5,321 bases of DNA from NCBI GenBank assembly GCA_023231075.1, contig JALNWC010000219.1, positions 1 to 5,321 of the forward strand. The letters run 5' to 3'. Origin of the DNA: Rhodoferax sp. (lineage in GTDB: Bacteria; Pseudomonadota; Gammaproteobacteria; Burkholderiales; Burkholderiaceae_C). The position numbers were made by a program, and so were the translations under genes. Positions within the stretch are counted from its first letter, which is position 1. Every line of letters begins with the position of its first letter. Below the pieces are notes generated by a model. That model saw only the letters and a program-made list of their open reading frames with translations, did no database searches and was not told where the DNA came from. Of this stretch, positions 1-5,321 are shown piece by piece.

Positions 1-1809
1 GCGCCCAACGGCGGTTTTCCCACGGGGGTCACGCTGCACGGCCGCGACGAACTCGACCACTTGCAGCGCAAGCTGCGCGAGACCGCAGGCGTCACGGTAT
101 TGCTGTACGACCAGACCTGTGCCGCCGAGAAGCGGCGCCGGCGCAAGCGCGGCACGCTGGCCGACCCCGATGTGCGCGCCTTCATCAACGAAGCGGTGTG
201 CGAGGGCTGCGGCGACTGCTCGGTGCAGTCCAACTGCATTTCGGTCGAACCGCTGGAGACCGAGCTGGGCCGCAAGCGCCAGATCAACCAGTCGTCCTGC
301 AACAAGGACACCCAATGCGTGGACGGCTTCTGCCCCAGCTTTGTCACGCTGGCCGGGGCCAGGCCGCGCCAAAGCGCGCGAGCGCCGCAGCAGGCGCGCA
401 GCGCCACACCACCCATGCCCGCGCCGCAACGCGCCCCCTTGCTGCCCGCGCACGAGACCGTCATCACCGGCATCGGCGGCACCGGCGTCATCACCATTGG
501 CGCCATTCTGGCGATGGCCGCGCGCCTCGAGGGTTTGCGCGCCACCTGCCTCGACCAGACCGGCATTGCGCAAAAGAACGGCGCCGTGTTGTCGCATGTG
601 CGCATTGCGCGCGATGCCTCAAACTTGCACGCACCGCGTGTCGCCACGGCCAATGCCGACCTGGTGCTGGGGTGCGACATGATGGTCGCGGCCAGCCCGG
701 CCGCGCTGGCGACCATGACGCCGCGGCGCACCCGCGTGGCGCTCAATACCCATCTGGCACCGCACGCCGCCTTCGTGCTGAACCCGGTGGGCGCCGAATT
801 TGGCGAAGACCCATTGCGCGGCGCCATCGACAGCGCCACCGGCCCCGAGCGCGTGCACGCCTTCCCGGCCACGCGTCTGGCGACCCAGGTCTTTGGCGAT
901 GCCATTGCCGCCAACATGCTGATGCTGGGCTATGCCCTGCAGCAGGGCTGGCTGCCGGTGTCGCTGGCGGCCATCCAGCGCGCCATCGAGATCAACGGCG
1001 TCGCCGTGGCGAGTAATCTCGCGGCGCTGGACTGGGGCCGCCGCGCTGCGCTGGACCTGGACGCGGTGCTGCGCCAAAGCAGCCCGGCGCAGGTGGTGCG
1101 CCTGGTCAAGCCTGAAAAAGAAGCGCTGGAGACCCTGATCGCGCGCCGCAGTGCAGACCTGGTCGCCTACCAGAACAAGGCTTACGCGGCGCGCTTCGAA
1201 ACCCTGGTGCGCCAGGTGCAGCAAGCCGAGCAACAGGCCCTGCCCGGCGCCGAGCTGCTGACCCGCACCGTGCTGACCCAGGCCTACCACCTGATGGCCA
1301 CCAAGGACGAGTACGAGGTGGCCCGGCTGTACACCGACGGCCGCTTCGAGAAGCAACTGCGTGAGCAGTTCGAGGGCCCAACACGGCTGACTTTTCACCT
1401 GGCGCCGCCCTGGTTGGCCAGGCGCGACGCCGTCACCGGGCAGCTCAAAAAGCGGGCCTATGGCCCCTGGGTGTTAGCAGTAATGCGGCTGCTGGCGGGA
1501 CTGAGGGGCTTGCGAGGCAGTTGGCTCGACCCCTTCGGCAAAACCGCCGAGCGGCGCCTGGAGCGACGCCTGGCGCAAATGTATCCGGCCATGATCGAGG
1601 CCTTGCTGCCCAGCCTGACGGCCAGCAACCACGCCGCGGCCGTCAGGCTGGCCGGCATTGCGGCCGAAGTGCGCGGGTTCGGCCACGTCAAGGAGCGCCG
1701 GTTGCAGCAGGCGGCCCAGCAATGGCAGCAAGCCTGCCAGGGCAGCGCCGCCGAGTCGGTGGTCATGGCTTTTGTCGCGTCCCTGGCAAGCAAAGAGCCC
1801 GCAAGCTGA
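1..1809 (+). CDS. Indolepyruvate ferredoxin oxidoreductase, fused alpha/beta form (C-terminal 602 residues, 5'-truncated by window edge)
   Basis: Cytoplasmic enzyme that oxidatively decarboxylates indolepyruvate and other arylpyruvates to the aryl-acetyl-CoA, using thiamine diphosphate and iron-sulfur clusters and passing electrons to ferredoxin. The frame is open from base 1, so the TTG at 61 is not the start. Numbering from base 1: residues 1 to about 50 are the end of the thiamine-diphosphate domain, ending in the family hallmark LLYDQTCAAEKRRRRKRG. Residues 67-111 are a cysteine-rich segment (C67, C70, C73, C79, then C100, C106, C111) expected to bind Fe-S clusters. Residues 112-150 are an Ala/Pro/Arg-rich linker. 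Residues 151 to about 345 are the gamma-type 2-oxoacid oxidoreductase domain, with GIGGTG at 157-162. The rest, including KDEYEVARLYTDGRF and PWLARRDAVTG, matches the C-terminal domain of the proteobacterial fused enzymes (about 1,150-1,200 residues). It ends in TGA with no visible frameshift. The domain order is seen; the substrate is inferred from the family. Confidence 0.93.
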   Translation, partial: APNGGFPTGVTLHGRDELDHLQRKLRETAGVTVLLYDQTCAAEKRRRRKRGTLADPDVRAFINEAVCEGCGDCSVQSNCISVEPLETELGRKRQINQSSCNKDTQCVDGFCPSFVTLAGARPRQSARAPQQARSATPPMPAPQRAPLLPAHETVITGIGGTGVITIGAILAMAARLEGLRATCLDQTGIAQKNGAVLSHVRIARDASNLHAPRVATANADLVLGCDMMVAASPAALATMTPRRTRVALNTHLAPHAAFVLNPVGAEFGEDPLRGAIDSATGPERVHAFPATRLATQVFGDAIAANMLMLGYALQQGWLPVSLAAIQRAIEINGVAVASNLAALDWGRRAALDLDAVLRQSSPAQVVRLVKPEKEALETLIARRSADLVAYQNKAYAARFETLVRQVQQAEQQALPGAELLTRTVLTQAYHLMATKDEYEVARLYTDGRFEKQLREQFEGPTRLTFHLAPPWLARRDAVTGQLKKRAYGPWVLAVMRLLAGLRGLRGSWLDPFGKTAERRLERRLAQMYPAMIEALLPSLTASNHAAAVRLAGIAAEVRGFGHVKERRLQQAAQQWQQACQGSAAESVVMAFVASLASKEPAS

Positions 1810-1816
1810 CAAATAT

Positions 1817-1845
1817 CAGGGAAAACCCCGAGGTCGGCCTTTAAT
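1817..1845 (+). promoter_or_regulatory. Weak candidate promoter for the DASS transporter
   Basis: The spacer between the oxidoreductase and the transporter is more AT-rich than its surroundings. It contains TTTAAT at 1840-1845, which matches five of six bases of the sigma-70 -10 consensus. The hexamer 17 bases upstream (CAGGGA, 1817-1822) is a poor -35 match. A CTGACA at 1806-1811 looks like a -35 but is 28 bases from the -10, too far to pair with it. The transporter could equally be read through from the upstream gene, since I see no convincing terminator between them. Confidence 0.18.
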
Positions 1846-1873
1846 ATCTGGCTTGATCGACAACCCGAACCCT

Positions 1874-1878
1874 GGAAG
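1874..1878 (+). promoter_or_regulatory. Ribosome binding site of the DASS transporter
   Basis: GGAAG ends nine bases before the ATG at 1888. It is a partial Shine-Dalgarno match at the long end of normal spacing, and supports that ATG as the start. The next in-frame ATG is at 2050, inside the second to third membrane segments, and would remove the conserved N-terminal region. Confidence 0.5.
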
Positions 1879-1887
1879 ACCAACGCG

Positions 1888-3360
1888 ATGAACAACTCGT
1901 CCTTACCCAAACTGGTGCCATCGGCCGTCGCCGTCGGCATCGGCCTGCTGATCTGGTTTGGCATCCCGGTGCCGGAAAAGGTCACCCCCGAAGCCTGGCA
2001 TCTGCTGGCCCTGTTCATCGGCACCATTGCCGCCATCATCGGCAAGGCCATGCCGATCGGCGCGCTGTCCATCATCGCTATTTCTCTGGTCGCCATCACC
2101 GGCGTCACGCGCCCCGGCAAACCGGAGGGCGCCATTGCCGACGCCCTGAGCGGCTTTGCCAACCCGCTGATCTGGCTGATTGCCATTGCCGTGATGATTG
2201 CCGTGGCCCTGACCAAGACCGGCCTGGGCACGCGCATTGGCTACTATTTCATTTCACTGTTCGGCAAAAAAACCCTCGGCGTGGCCTACGGCCTGGTGGT
2301 GTCCGAACTGGTGATTGCCCCGGTGACCCCGAGCAACACCGCACGCGGTGGCGCCATCATCCACCCCATCATGCGCTCGATTGCCGAGGCGTTCGGCTCG
2401 ACCCCGGAACTCGGCACCTCGAAAAAAATTGCCCGCTACCTGGCGCTGGTCAACTACAACACCAACCCCATCACCTCGGCGATGTTCATCACCGCCACGG
2501 CACCCAACCCGCTGATCGTCGACCTGGTCGCCAAAGCCACCGACTCGGCCATCAAGATCACCTGGGGCCAATGGGCGCTGGCGGCCTTGTTGCCGGGTCT
2601 GGTGATGTTGCTGGTGATGCCGCTGGTGCTGTATTTCCTGTTCCCGCCCGAGATCAAGAACACCCCCAACGCCAAGGAATTGGCCGACAGCGAGCTGGCC
2701 AAATTGGGGCCGATCAAAACCTCTGAAAAGATCACGCTGGGGGTGTTGGGCTTGATGCTGCTGATGTGGGCCAGCGTGCCGGCCTTTTTGTTTGGCCCGG
2801 CCTACGAGATCAATGCCACCACCACCGCCTGGATCGGCCTGTCGCTGTTGCTGGTGACCGGGGTGCTGGACTGGGAAGACATTCTGAAAGCCAAGAGCGC
2901 CTGGGACACCCTGGTGTGGTTTGCCGCGCTGGTCATGATGGCCACCTTCCTGGGCAAACTGGGCCTGATCAGCTGGTTTTCGCTGTCGATTCAAACCAGC
3001 ATCAGCTACCTGGGTCTGGGCTGGATGGCCGGCACCGCCATTCTGGTGGCGATTTATTTTTACGCGCACTACTTCTTTGCCAGCACCACGGCGCACATCA
3101 CCGCCATGTTTGCCGCCTTCTTTACCGCGGGGGTGGCACTGGGTGCGCCGCCCATGCTGCTGGCCCTGGTGCTGGCATTTTCGTCCTCGTTGATGATGTC
3201 GCTGACCCATTACGGCACGGGCACCGCGCCCATCATTTTTGGCTCGGGCTACACCAGCCTCAATGAATGGTGGGGCGCCGGCCTGGTCATGAGCGTGGTC
3301 AACCTGCTGATCCTGGTGGTCGTCGGCGGTGTCTGGTGGTCGGTGCTGGGCTACGTCTGA
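1888..3360 (+). CDS. DASS-family (SLC13/CitT-like) di-/tricarboxylate transporter
   Basis: Inner-membrane carrier for organic anions such as citrate, tartrate, succinate, malate or 2-oxoglutarate. Its 490 residues match the usual length of E. coli CitT and TtdT (about 487). Roughly 12-14 hydrophobic segments are visible, for example near 8-25, 36-52, 56-71, 92-110, 228-252, 281-303, 340-357, 378-398 and 463-488. The first substrate-binding motif of the family is intact (TPSN at 147-150 followed by T151, A152, R153). The matching motif in the second repeat reads STT at 399-401, followed by AHITAM. HYGTGTAP (441-448) and FGSGY (451-455) near the C-terminus are also family-typical. Residues 254-280 form a charged cytoplasmic-type loop between the halves. 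Resemblance to the CitT/TtdT and plastid 2-oxoglutarate/malate translocator branch suggests anion exchange rather than sodium symport, but this is inference. The substrate cannot be read from sequence. It lies 78 bases after the oxidoreductase on the same strand, possibly co-transcribed. Confidence 0.92.
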   Translation: MNNSSLPKLVPSAVAVGIGLLIWFGIPVPEKVTPEAWHLLALFIGTIAAIIGKAMPIGALSIIAISLVAITGVTRPGKPEGAIADALSGFANPLIWLIAIAVMIAVALTKTGLGTRIGYYFISLFGKKTLGVAYGLVVSELVIAPVTPSNTARGGAIIHPIMRSIAEAFGSTPELGTSKKIARYLALVNYNTNPITSAMFITATAPNPLIVDLVAKATDSAIKITWGQWALAALLPGLVMLLVMPLVLYFLFPPEIKNTPNAKELADSELAKLGPIKTSEKITLGVLGLMLLMWASVPAFLFGPAYEINATTTAWIGLSLLLVTGVLDWEDILKAKSAWDTLVWFAALVMMATFLGKLGLISWFSLSIQTSISYLGLGWMAGTAILVAIYFYAHYFFASTTAHITAMFAAFFTAGVALGAPPMLLALVLAFSSSLMMSLTHYGTGTAPIIFGSGYTSLNEWWGAGLVMSVVNLLILVVVGGVWWSVLGYV

Positions 3361-3380
3361 GCTTCAACTTAGCCTTTCTT
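3349..3380 (+). terminator. Candidate intrinsic terminator of the DASS transporter
   Basis: GGCTA at 3349-3353, within the last codons of the transporter, can pair with TAGCC at 3370-3374; the loop is 16 bases, with two further pairs inside it. TTTCTT follows at 3375-3380. The arrangement is right for an intrinsic terminator on the + strand, but the stem is short and the U-tract interrupted. The stem would overlap both convergent genes, because only 8 bases separate their stop codons. On the - strand no T-tract follows the stem, so it would not serve the small gene. Confidence 0.3.
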
Positions 3381-3587
3381 GCCCATCACCAGCAAAACGC
3401 CACCCACCACGATGGCGCCGATGCCGGCCCACAGGGGCACATTGACCGTTTTCTTTTCCTGCACCGTCATTTCAACCGGGCCGACTTTGAGCGCCGTGGT
3501 GTCCTTGGTGTAGCTGAAGCCCCCGTAGACGAGCCCGAGGGCACCCAAAACGATCAAAGCCACGCCTACCAGTTTGATTGCGTTCAT
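3369..3587 (-). CDS. Small conserved-type hypothetical protein with two predicted membrane helices (72 aa)
   Basis: The 72-residue protein has a hydrophobic helix at about 5-24, a polar, charged loop at 25-49 (including KVGPVEMTVQEKKT), and a second helix at about 51-68. It ends in a basic tail (GKKG), giving a likely hairpin inner-membrane protein. It resembles small proteobacterial membrane proteins of unknown function annotated as hypothetical or DUF3185-like; I recognise the general pattern and not a function. The frame stays open upstream to an ATG at 3689, but the ATG at 3587 is chosen because AAAGG (3595-3599) sits seven bases before it and because the 34 residues upstream do not look like part of the protein. 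It lies 107 bases downstream of polA in the same direction and converges with the transporter. Confidence 0.75.
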   Translation of the reverse strand: MNAIKLVGVALIVLGALGLVYGGFSYTKDTTALKVGPVEMTVQEKKTVNVPLWAGIGAIVVGGVLLVMGKKG

Positions 3588-3594
3588 GAAACTG

Positions 3595-3599
3595 CCTTT
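3595..3599 (-). promoter_or_regulatory. Ribosome binding site that decides the start of the small membrane protein
   Basis: On the - strand AAAGG ends seven bases before the ATG at 3587. A competing in-frame ATG at 3599 overlaps this site directly, so it cannot use it; translation from 3587 is therefore favoured. Confidence 0.6.
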
Positions 3600-3657
3600 C
3601 ATCACATGCCACCCGAACCCCAACGCCAGCGGTATCGAGGCGTGTGACATGCGATTC

Positions 3658-3666
3658 ATTAAAACA
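3658..3666 (-). promoter_or_regulatory. Candidate extended -10 promoter for the small membrane protein
   Basis: The - strand reads TGTTTTAAT here: a TGn extension followed by TTTAAT, a five-of-six match to the -10 consensus. No good -35 lies 16-18 bases upstream, which an extended -10 can tolerate. Transcription from here would give a leader of roughly 60 bases before the ATG at 3587. The same T-run could instead be the tail of a polA terminator. Confidence 0.3.
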
Positions 3667-3679
3667 CGGCCGTCGGCAA

Positions 3680-3694
3680 GCGGCTTCAAGCCAC
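3680..3694 (-). other. Short hairpin directly after the polA stop codon
   Basis: Read on the - strand, GTGGCTTGAAGCCGC folds into a six-pair stem (one G-T pair) with a three-base loop, starting on the base after the polA TGA. The nearest T-run (3661-3664) is 15 bases further on, so it is not a textbook intrinsic terminator. It may stabilise the polA mRNA 3' end or take part in a weak terminator. Confidence 0.25.
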
Positions 3695-5321
3695 TCAGTG
3701 CGCCTGGTCCCAGTTCGGCCCCACCCCCACCTCGGCCAGCAGCGGCACCTTGAGGTGGGCGACACCGGCCATGAGTTTGGGCACTTCGTGGCGCACCCAG
3801 TCAATTTCTGACTCGGGCACCTCGAACACCAGTTCGTCATGCACCTGCATGATCATTTGGGTGGCGCGCTGCTCGGCGTCGATGACCTGTTGCACCTTGA
3901 CCATGGCCAGCTTGATCAGGTCGGCCGCCGTGCCCTGCATGGGCGCGTTGATGGCGGCGCGCTCGGCGCCACTGCGGCGCGGCCCGTTGGGCGAGTTGAT
4001 CTCGGGCAGGTACAGGCGCCGGCCAAACACGGTTTCGACATAGCCCTGGGCCTTGGCCAGCGCGCGGGTCTGGTCCATGTAGTGCTTGACGCCGGGGTAG
4101 CGGTCAAAGTAGCGCTCGATGTAGTTTTTGGCCGCCGTGTTGTCGATGCCGAGTGCCTTGGCCAGGCCGTAGGCGCTCATGCCGTAGATCAGGCCGAAGT
4201 TGATGACCTTGGCGTAGCGGCGCTGCTCGCTGCTGACCTGCGCGGTATCGATGGCAAAAATTTCGGCGGCAGTGGCGCGGTGCACGTCCATGCCGTCGCG
4301 AAAGGCCAGCAGCAAGGCCGCGTCACCACTGAGGTGCGCCATGATGCGCAGCTCGATCTGGCTGTAGTCGGCGCTGGCGATCACGCAGCCGGGCGGGGCC
4401 ACAAAGGCCTCGCGCACGCGCCGACCTTCGGGTGTGCGCACCGGGATGTTTTGCAAATTGGGGTCGTTGCTGCTCAGGCGCCCGGTCACCGCCACGGCCT
4501 GTGCGTAATGGGTGTGCACACGGCCGGTGCGCGGGTGCGCCAACTGGGCCAGCTTGTCGGTGTAAGTGCCCTTGAGCTTGGACAGGCTGCGGTGCGCCAG
4601 GATTTTGGCGGGCAGCGGGTAGTCTTCGGCCAGCTTCTGCAGCACCTCGTCGTCGGTGCTGGGCGAGCCGGTCGGCGTCTTCTTGACCACCGGCAGGCCC
4701 AGCTTGGTGAAAAGAATCTCGCCAATCTGCTTCGGGCTGCTCAGGTTGAAAGGCTGGCCGGCAAGTTCATGCGCCTCTTTTTCAAGCTGCAAAATGCGCT
4801 GGCCCAGTTCATGGCTTTGCGCCGCCAGCGTGGGGGCGTCGATCAGCACGCCGTTGCGCTCGATGCGGTACAAGGCCTCGCTGCTGGCAATCTCCAGCTC
4901 GTAGATAAAACGCAATTTGTCGTTGGCTTGCAACTGCGGCCACAACACCCGGTGCACGTCGAGCGTCATGTCGGCGTCTTCACACGAATACTCGGCGGCC
5001 CGGGCCACGTCGACCTGGTCAAAACAGAGCTGGTTGACGCCCTTGCCGCACAGGTCTTCAAAACTGATGCCGCTGCGCCCCAGGTGGCGCTCGGCCAGGC
5101 TGGCCAGGCCATGCGGCTTGGTGACTTCGAGCACGTAGCTTTGCAGCATGGTGTCGTGCGCGTAGCCCTGCACCTCCAGCCCATGGTTGGCGAACACGTG
5201 GCGGTCGTACTTGACGTGCTGGCCGAGTTTTTTGTGGCTGGCGTCCTCCAGCCAGGGCTTGAGTTTGGCCAGCACCTCGTCCAGCGGCAGTTGGGTGGGG
5301 GCGTCCGGATAGGCGTGGGCC
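3695..5321 (-). CDS. polA: DNA polymerase I (C-terminal 541 residues, 5' end beyond the window)
   Basis: DNA-dependent DNA polymerase that removes RNA primers, fills gaps and proofreads. The full protein is normally about 930 residues; the 5'-nuclease domain and the first exonuclease motif are outside the window. The frame is open to the right edge, so the GTG at 5275 is internal. Numbering from the first complete codon at the edge: the exonuclease domain keeps motif II (GQHVKYDR, D39) and motif III (YSCEDAD, Y111 and D115), so proofreading is probably active. The thumb follows, with FNLSSPKQ and KTPTGSPST. The polymerase domain has TGRLSSNDPNLQNIPVR, motif A DYSQIELR (D318, E322), motif B with R367, K371, F375 and Y379, and motif C MQVHDELVFEV (H494, D495, E496). 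The end WDQAH is identical to E. coli. Phe at 375 corresponds to E. coli F762, which disfavours dideoxynucleotide incorporation. No frameshift or missing catalytic residue is seen. Confidence 0.98.
   Translation of the reverse strand, partial: AHAYPDAPTQLPLDEVLAKLKPWLEDASHKKLGQHVKYDRHVFANHGLEVQGYAHDTMLQSYVLEVTKPHGLASLAERHLGRSGISFEDLCGKGVNQLCFDQVDVARAAEYSCEDADMTLDVHRVLWPQLQANDKLRFIYELEIASSEALYRIERNGVLIDAPTLAAQSHELGQRILQLEKEAHELAGQPFNLSSPKQIGEILFTKLGLPVVKKTPTGSPSTDDEVLQKLAEDYPLPAKILAHRSLSKLKGTYTDKLAQLAHPRTGRVHTHYAQAVAVTGRLSSNDPNLQNIPVRTPEGRRVREAFVAPPGCVIASADYSQIELRIMAHLSGDAALLLAFRDGMDVHRATAAEIFAIDTAQVSSEQRRYAKVINFGLIYGMSAYGLAKALGIDNTAAKNYIERYFDRYPGVKHYMDQTRALAKAQGYVETVFGRRLYLPEINSPNGPRRSGAERAAINAPMQGTAADLIKLAMVKVQQVIDAEQRATQMIMQVHDELVFEVPESEIDWVRHEVPKLMAGVAHLKVPLLAEVGVGPNWDQAH

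Noticed and set aside
61..63. TTG at 61 as the start of the oxidoreductase
   Set aside because: The frame is open back to base 1, and the upstream residues (NGGFPTGVTLHGRDELDH) read as a continuation of the thiamine-diphosphate domain. The gene is truncated by the window, not short.
619..1398. 259-codon open frame on the - strand inside the oxidoreductase
   Set aside because: It is antisense to a well-recognised gene, rich in Gln/His/Gly/Arg as expected of a GC-rich shadow frame, and has no recognisable domain.
1806..1811. CTGACA as a -35 element
   Set aside because: It overlaps the oxidoreductase stop codon and is 28 bases from the only -10-like hexamer, too far for sigma-70.
1826..1842. 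Terminator after the oxidoreductase (CCG-AGGT-CGG followed by CCTTT)
   Set aside because: Only three pairs can form with a valid loop and the T-run is three bases; too weak to call.
1458..2237. 259-codon - strand frame crossing the end of the oxidoreductase, the spacer and the transporter start
   Set aside because: Composition is that of complemented coding sequence (Ala/Ser/Arg/Met-rich) with no domain; it overlaps two convincing genes on the other strand.
2266..2272. Two A7 runs (here and at 2422-2428) as programmed frameshift sites
   Set aside because: The reading frame is AAA AAA ACC and AAA AAA ATT, not the A AAA AAN arrangement of slippery heptamers, and the 0 frame continues to a full-length family-typical protein. 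They simply encode Lys-Lys.
2254..3210. 318-codon - strand frame opposite the transporter
   Set aside because: Extremely rich in Gln, Gly, His and Arg and without hydrophobic core segments; a typical antisense shadow of a membrane-protein gene.
3588..3689. N-terminal extension of the small membrane protein to the ATG at 3689, 3657 or 3599
   Set aside because: None of these starts has a well-placed Shine-Dalgarno sequence; the added 34 residues include no conserved feature, and a good AAAGG site is placed for the ATG at 3587.
5273..5275. GTG at 5275 as the start of polA
   Set aside because: The frame continues open to the window edge, and the residues before it (AHAYPDAPTQLPLDE) fit the PolA exonuclease domain; starting here would lose most of that domain.

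Overview
The window reads as an ordinary chromosomal segment of a GC-rich betaproteobacterium, most likely Burkholderiales and perhaps Comamonadaceae. This rests on the codon bias, the fused form of indolepyruvate ferredoxin oxidoreductase and the close family resemblance of the PolA; no rRNA or other taxonomic marker is present, so it is an inference. The sequence is almost completely coding, and I see no mobile element, tRNA, rRNA, CRISPR array or phage gene.

Layout: (1) Bases 1-1809, + strand: the C-terminal half of a large fused indolepyruvate ferredoxin oxidoreductase, whose 5' part lies outside the window. It holds the end of the thiamine-diphosphate domain, a cysteine-rich iron-sulfur segment, the gamma-type 2-oxoacid oxidoreductase domain and a C-terminal family-specific domain. 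(2) A 78-base spacer, then bases 1888-3360, + strand: a complete 490-residue membrane transporter of the DASS (SLC13/CitT-like) dicarboxylate/tricarboxylate family. (3) Only 8 bases away and convergent, bases 3369-3587, - strand: a 72-residue protein with two predicted membrane helices and no known function. (4) A 107-base spacer, then bases 3695-5321, - strand: the C-terminal 541 residues of DNA polymerase I (polA), with the rest of the exonuclease domain and the whole polymerase domain; its 5' part lies beyond the right edge.

The two + strand genes converge on the two - strand genes at about base 3364. The oxidoreductase makes aryl-acetyl-CoA from arylpyruvates during aromatic amino-acid breakdown, and the transporter moves organic acids, so both fit organic-acid metabolism, but the sequence does not show that they are co-regulated. 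PolA is housekeeping replication and repair. The small membrane protein sits downstream of polA in the same direction, but the gap and a candidate promoter suggest it can be transcribed separately. I found nothing that supports a previously undescribed system; the findings below are modest points on gene starts, gene boundaries and motif variants.
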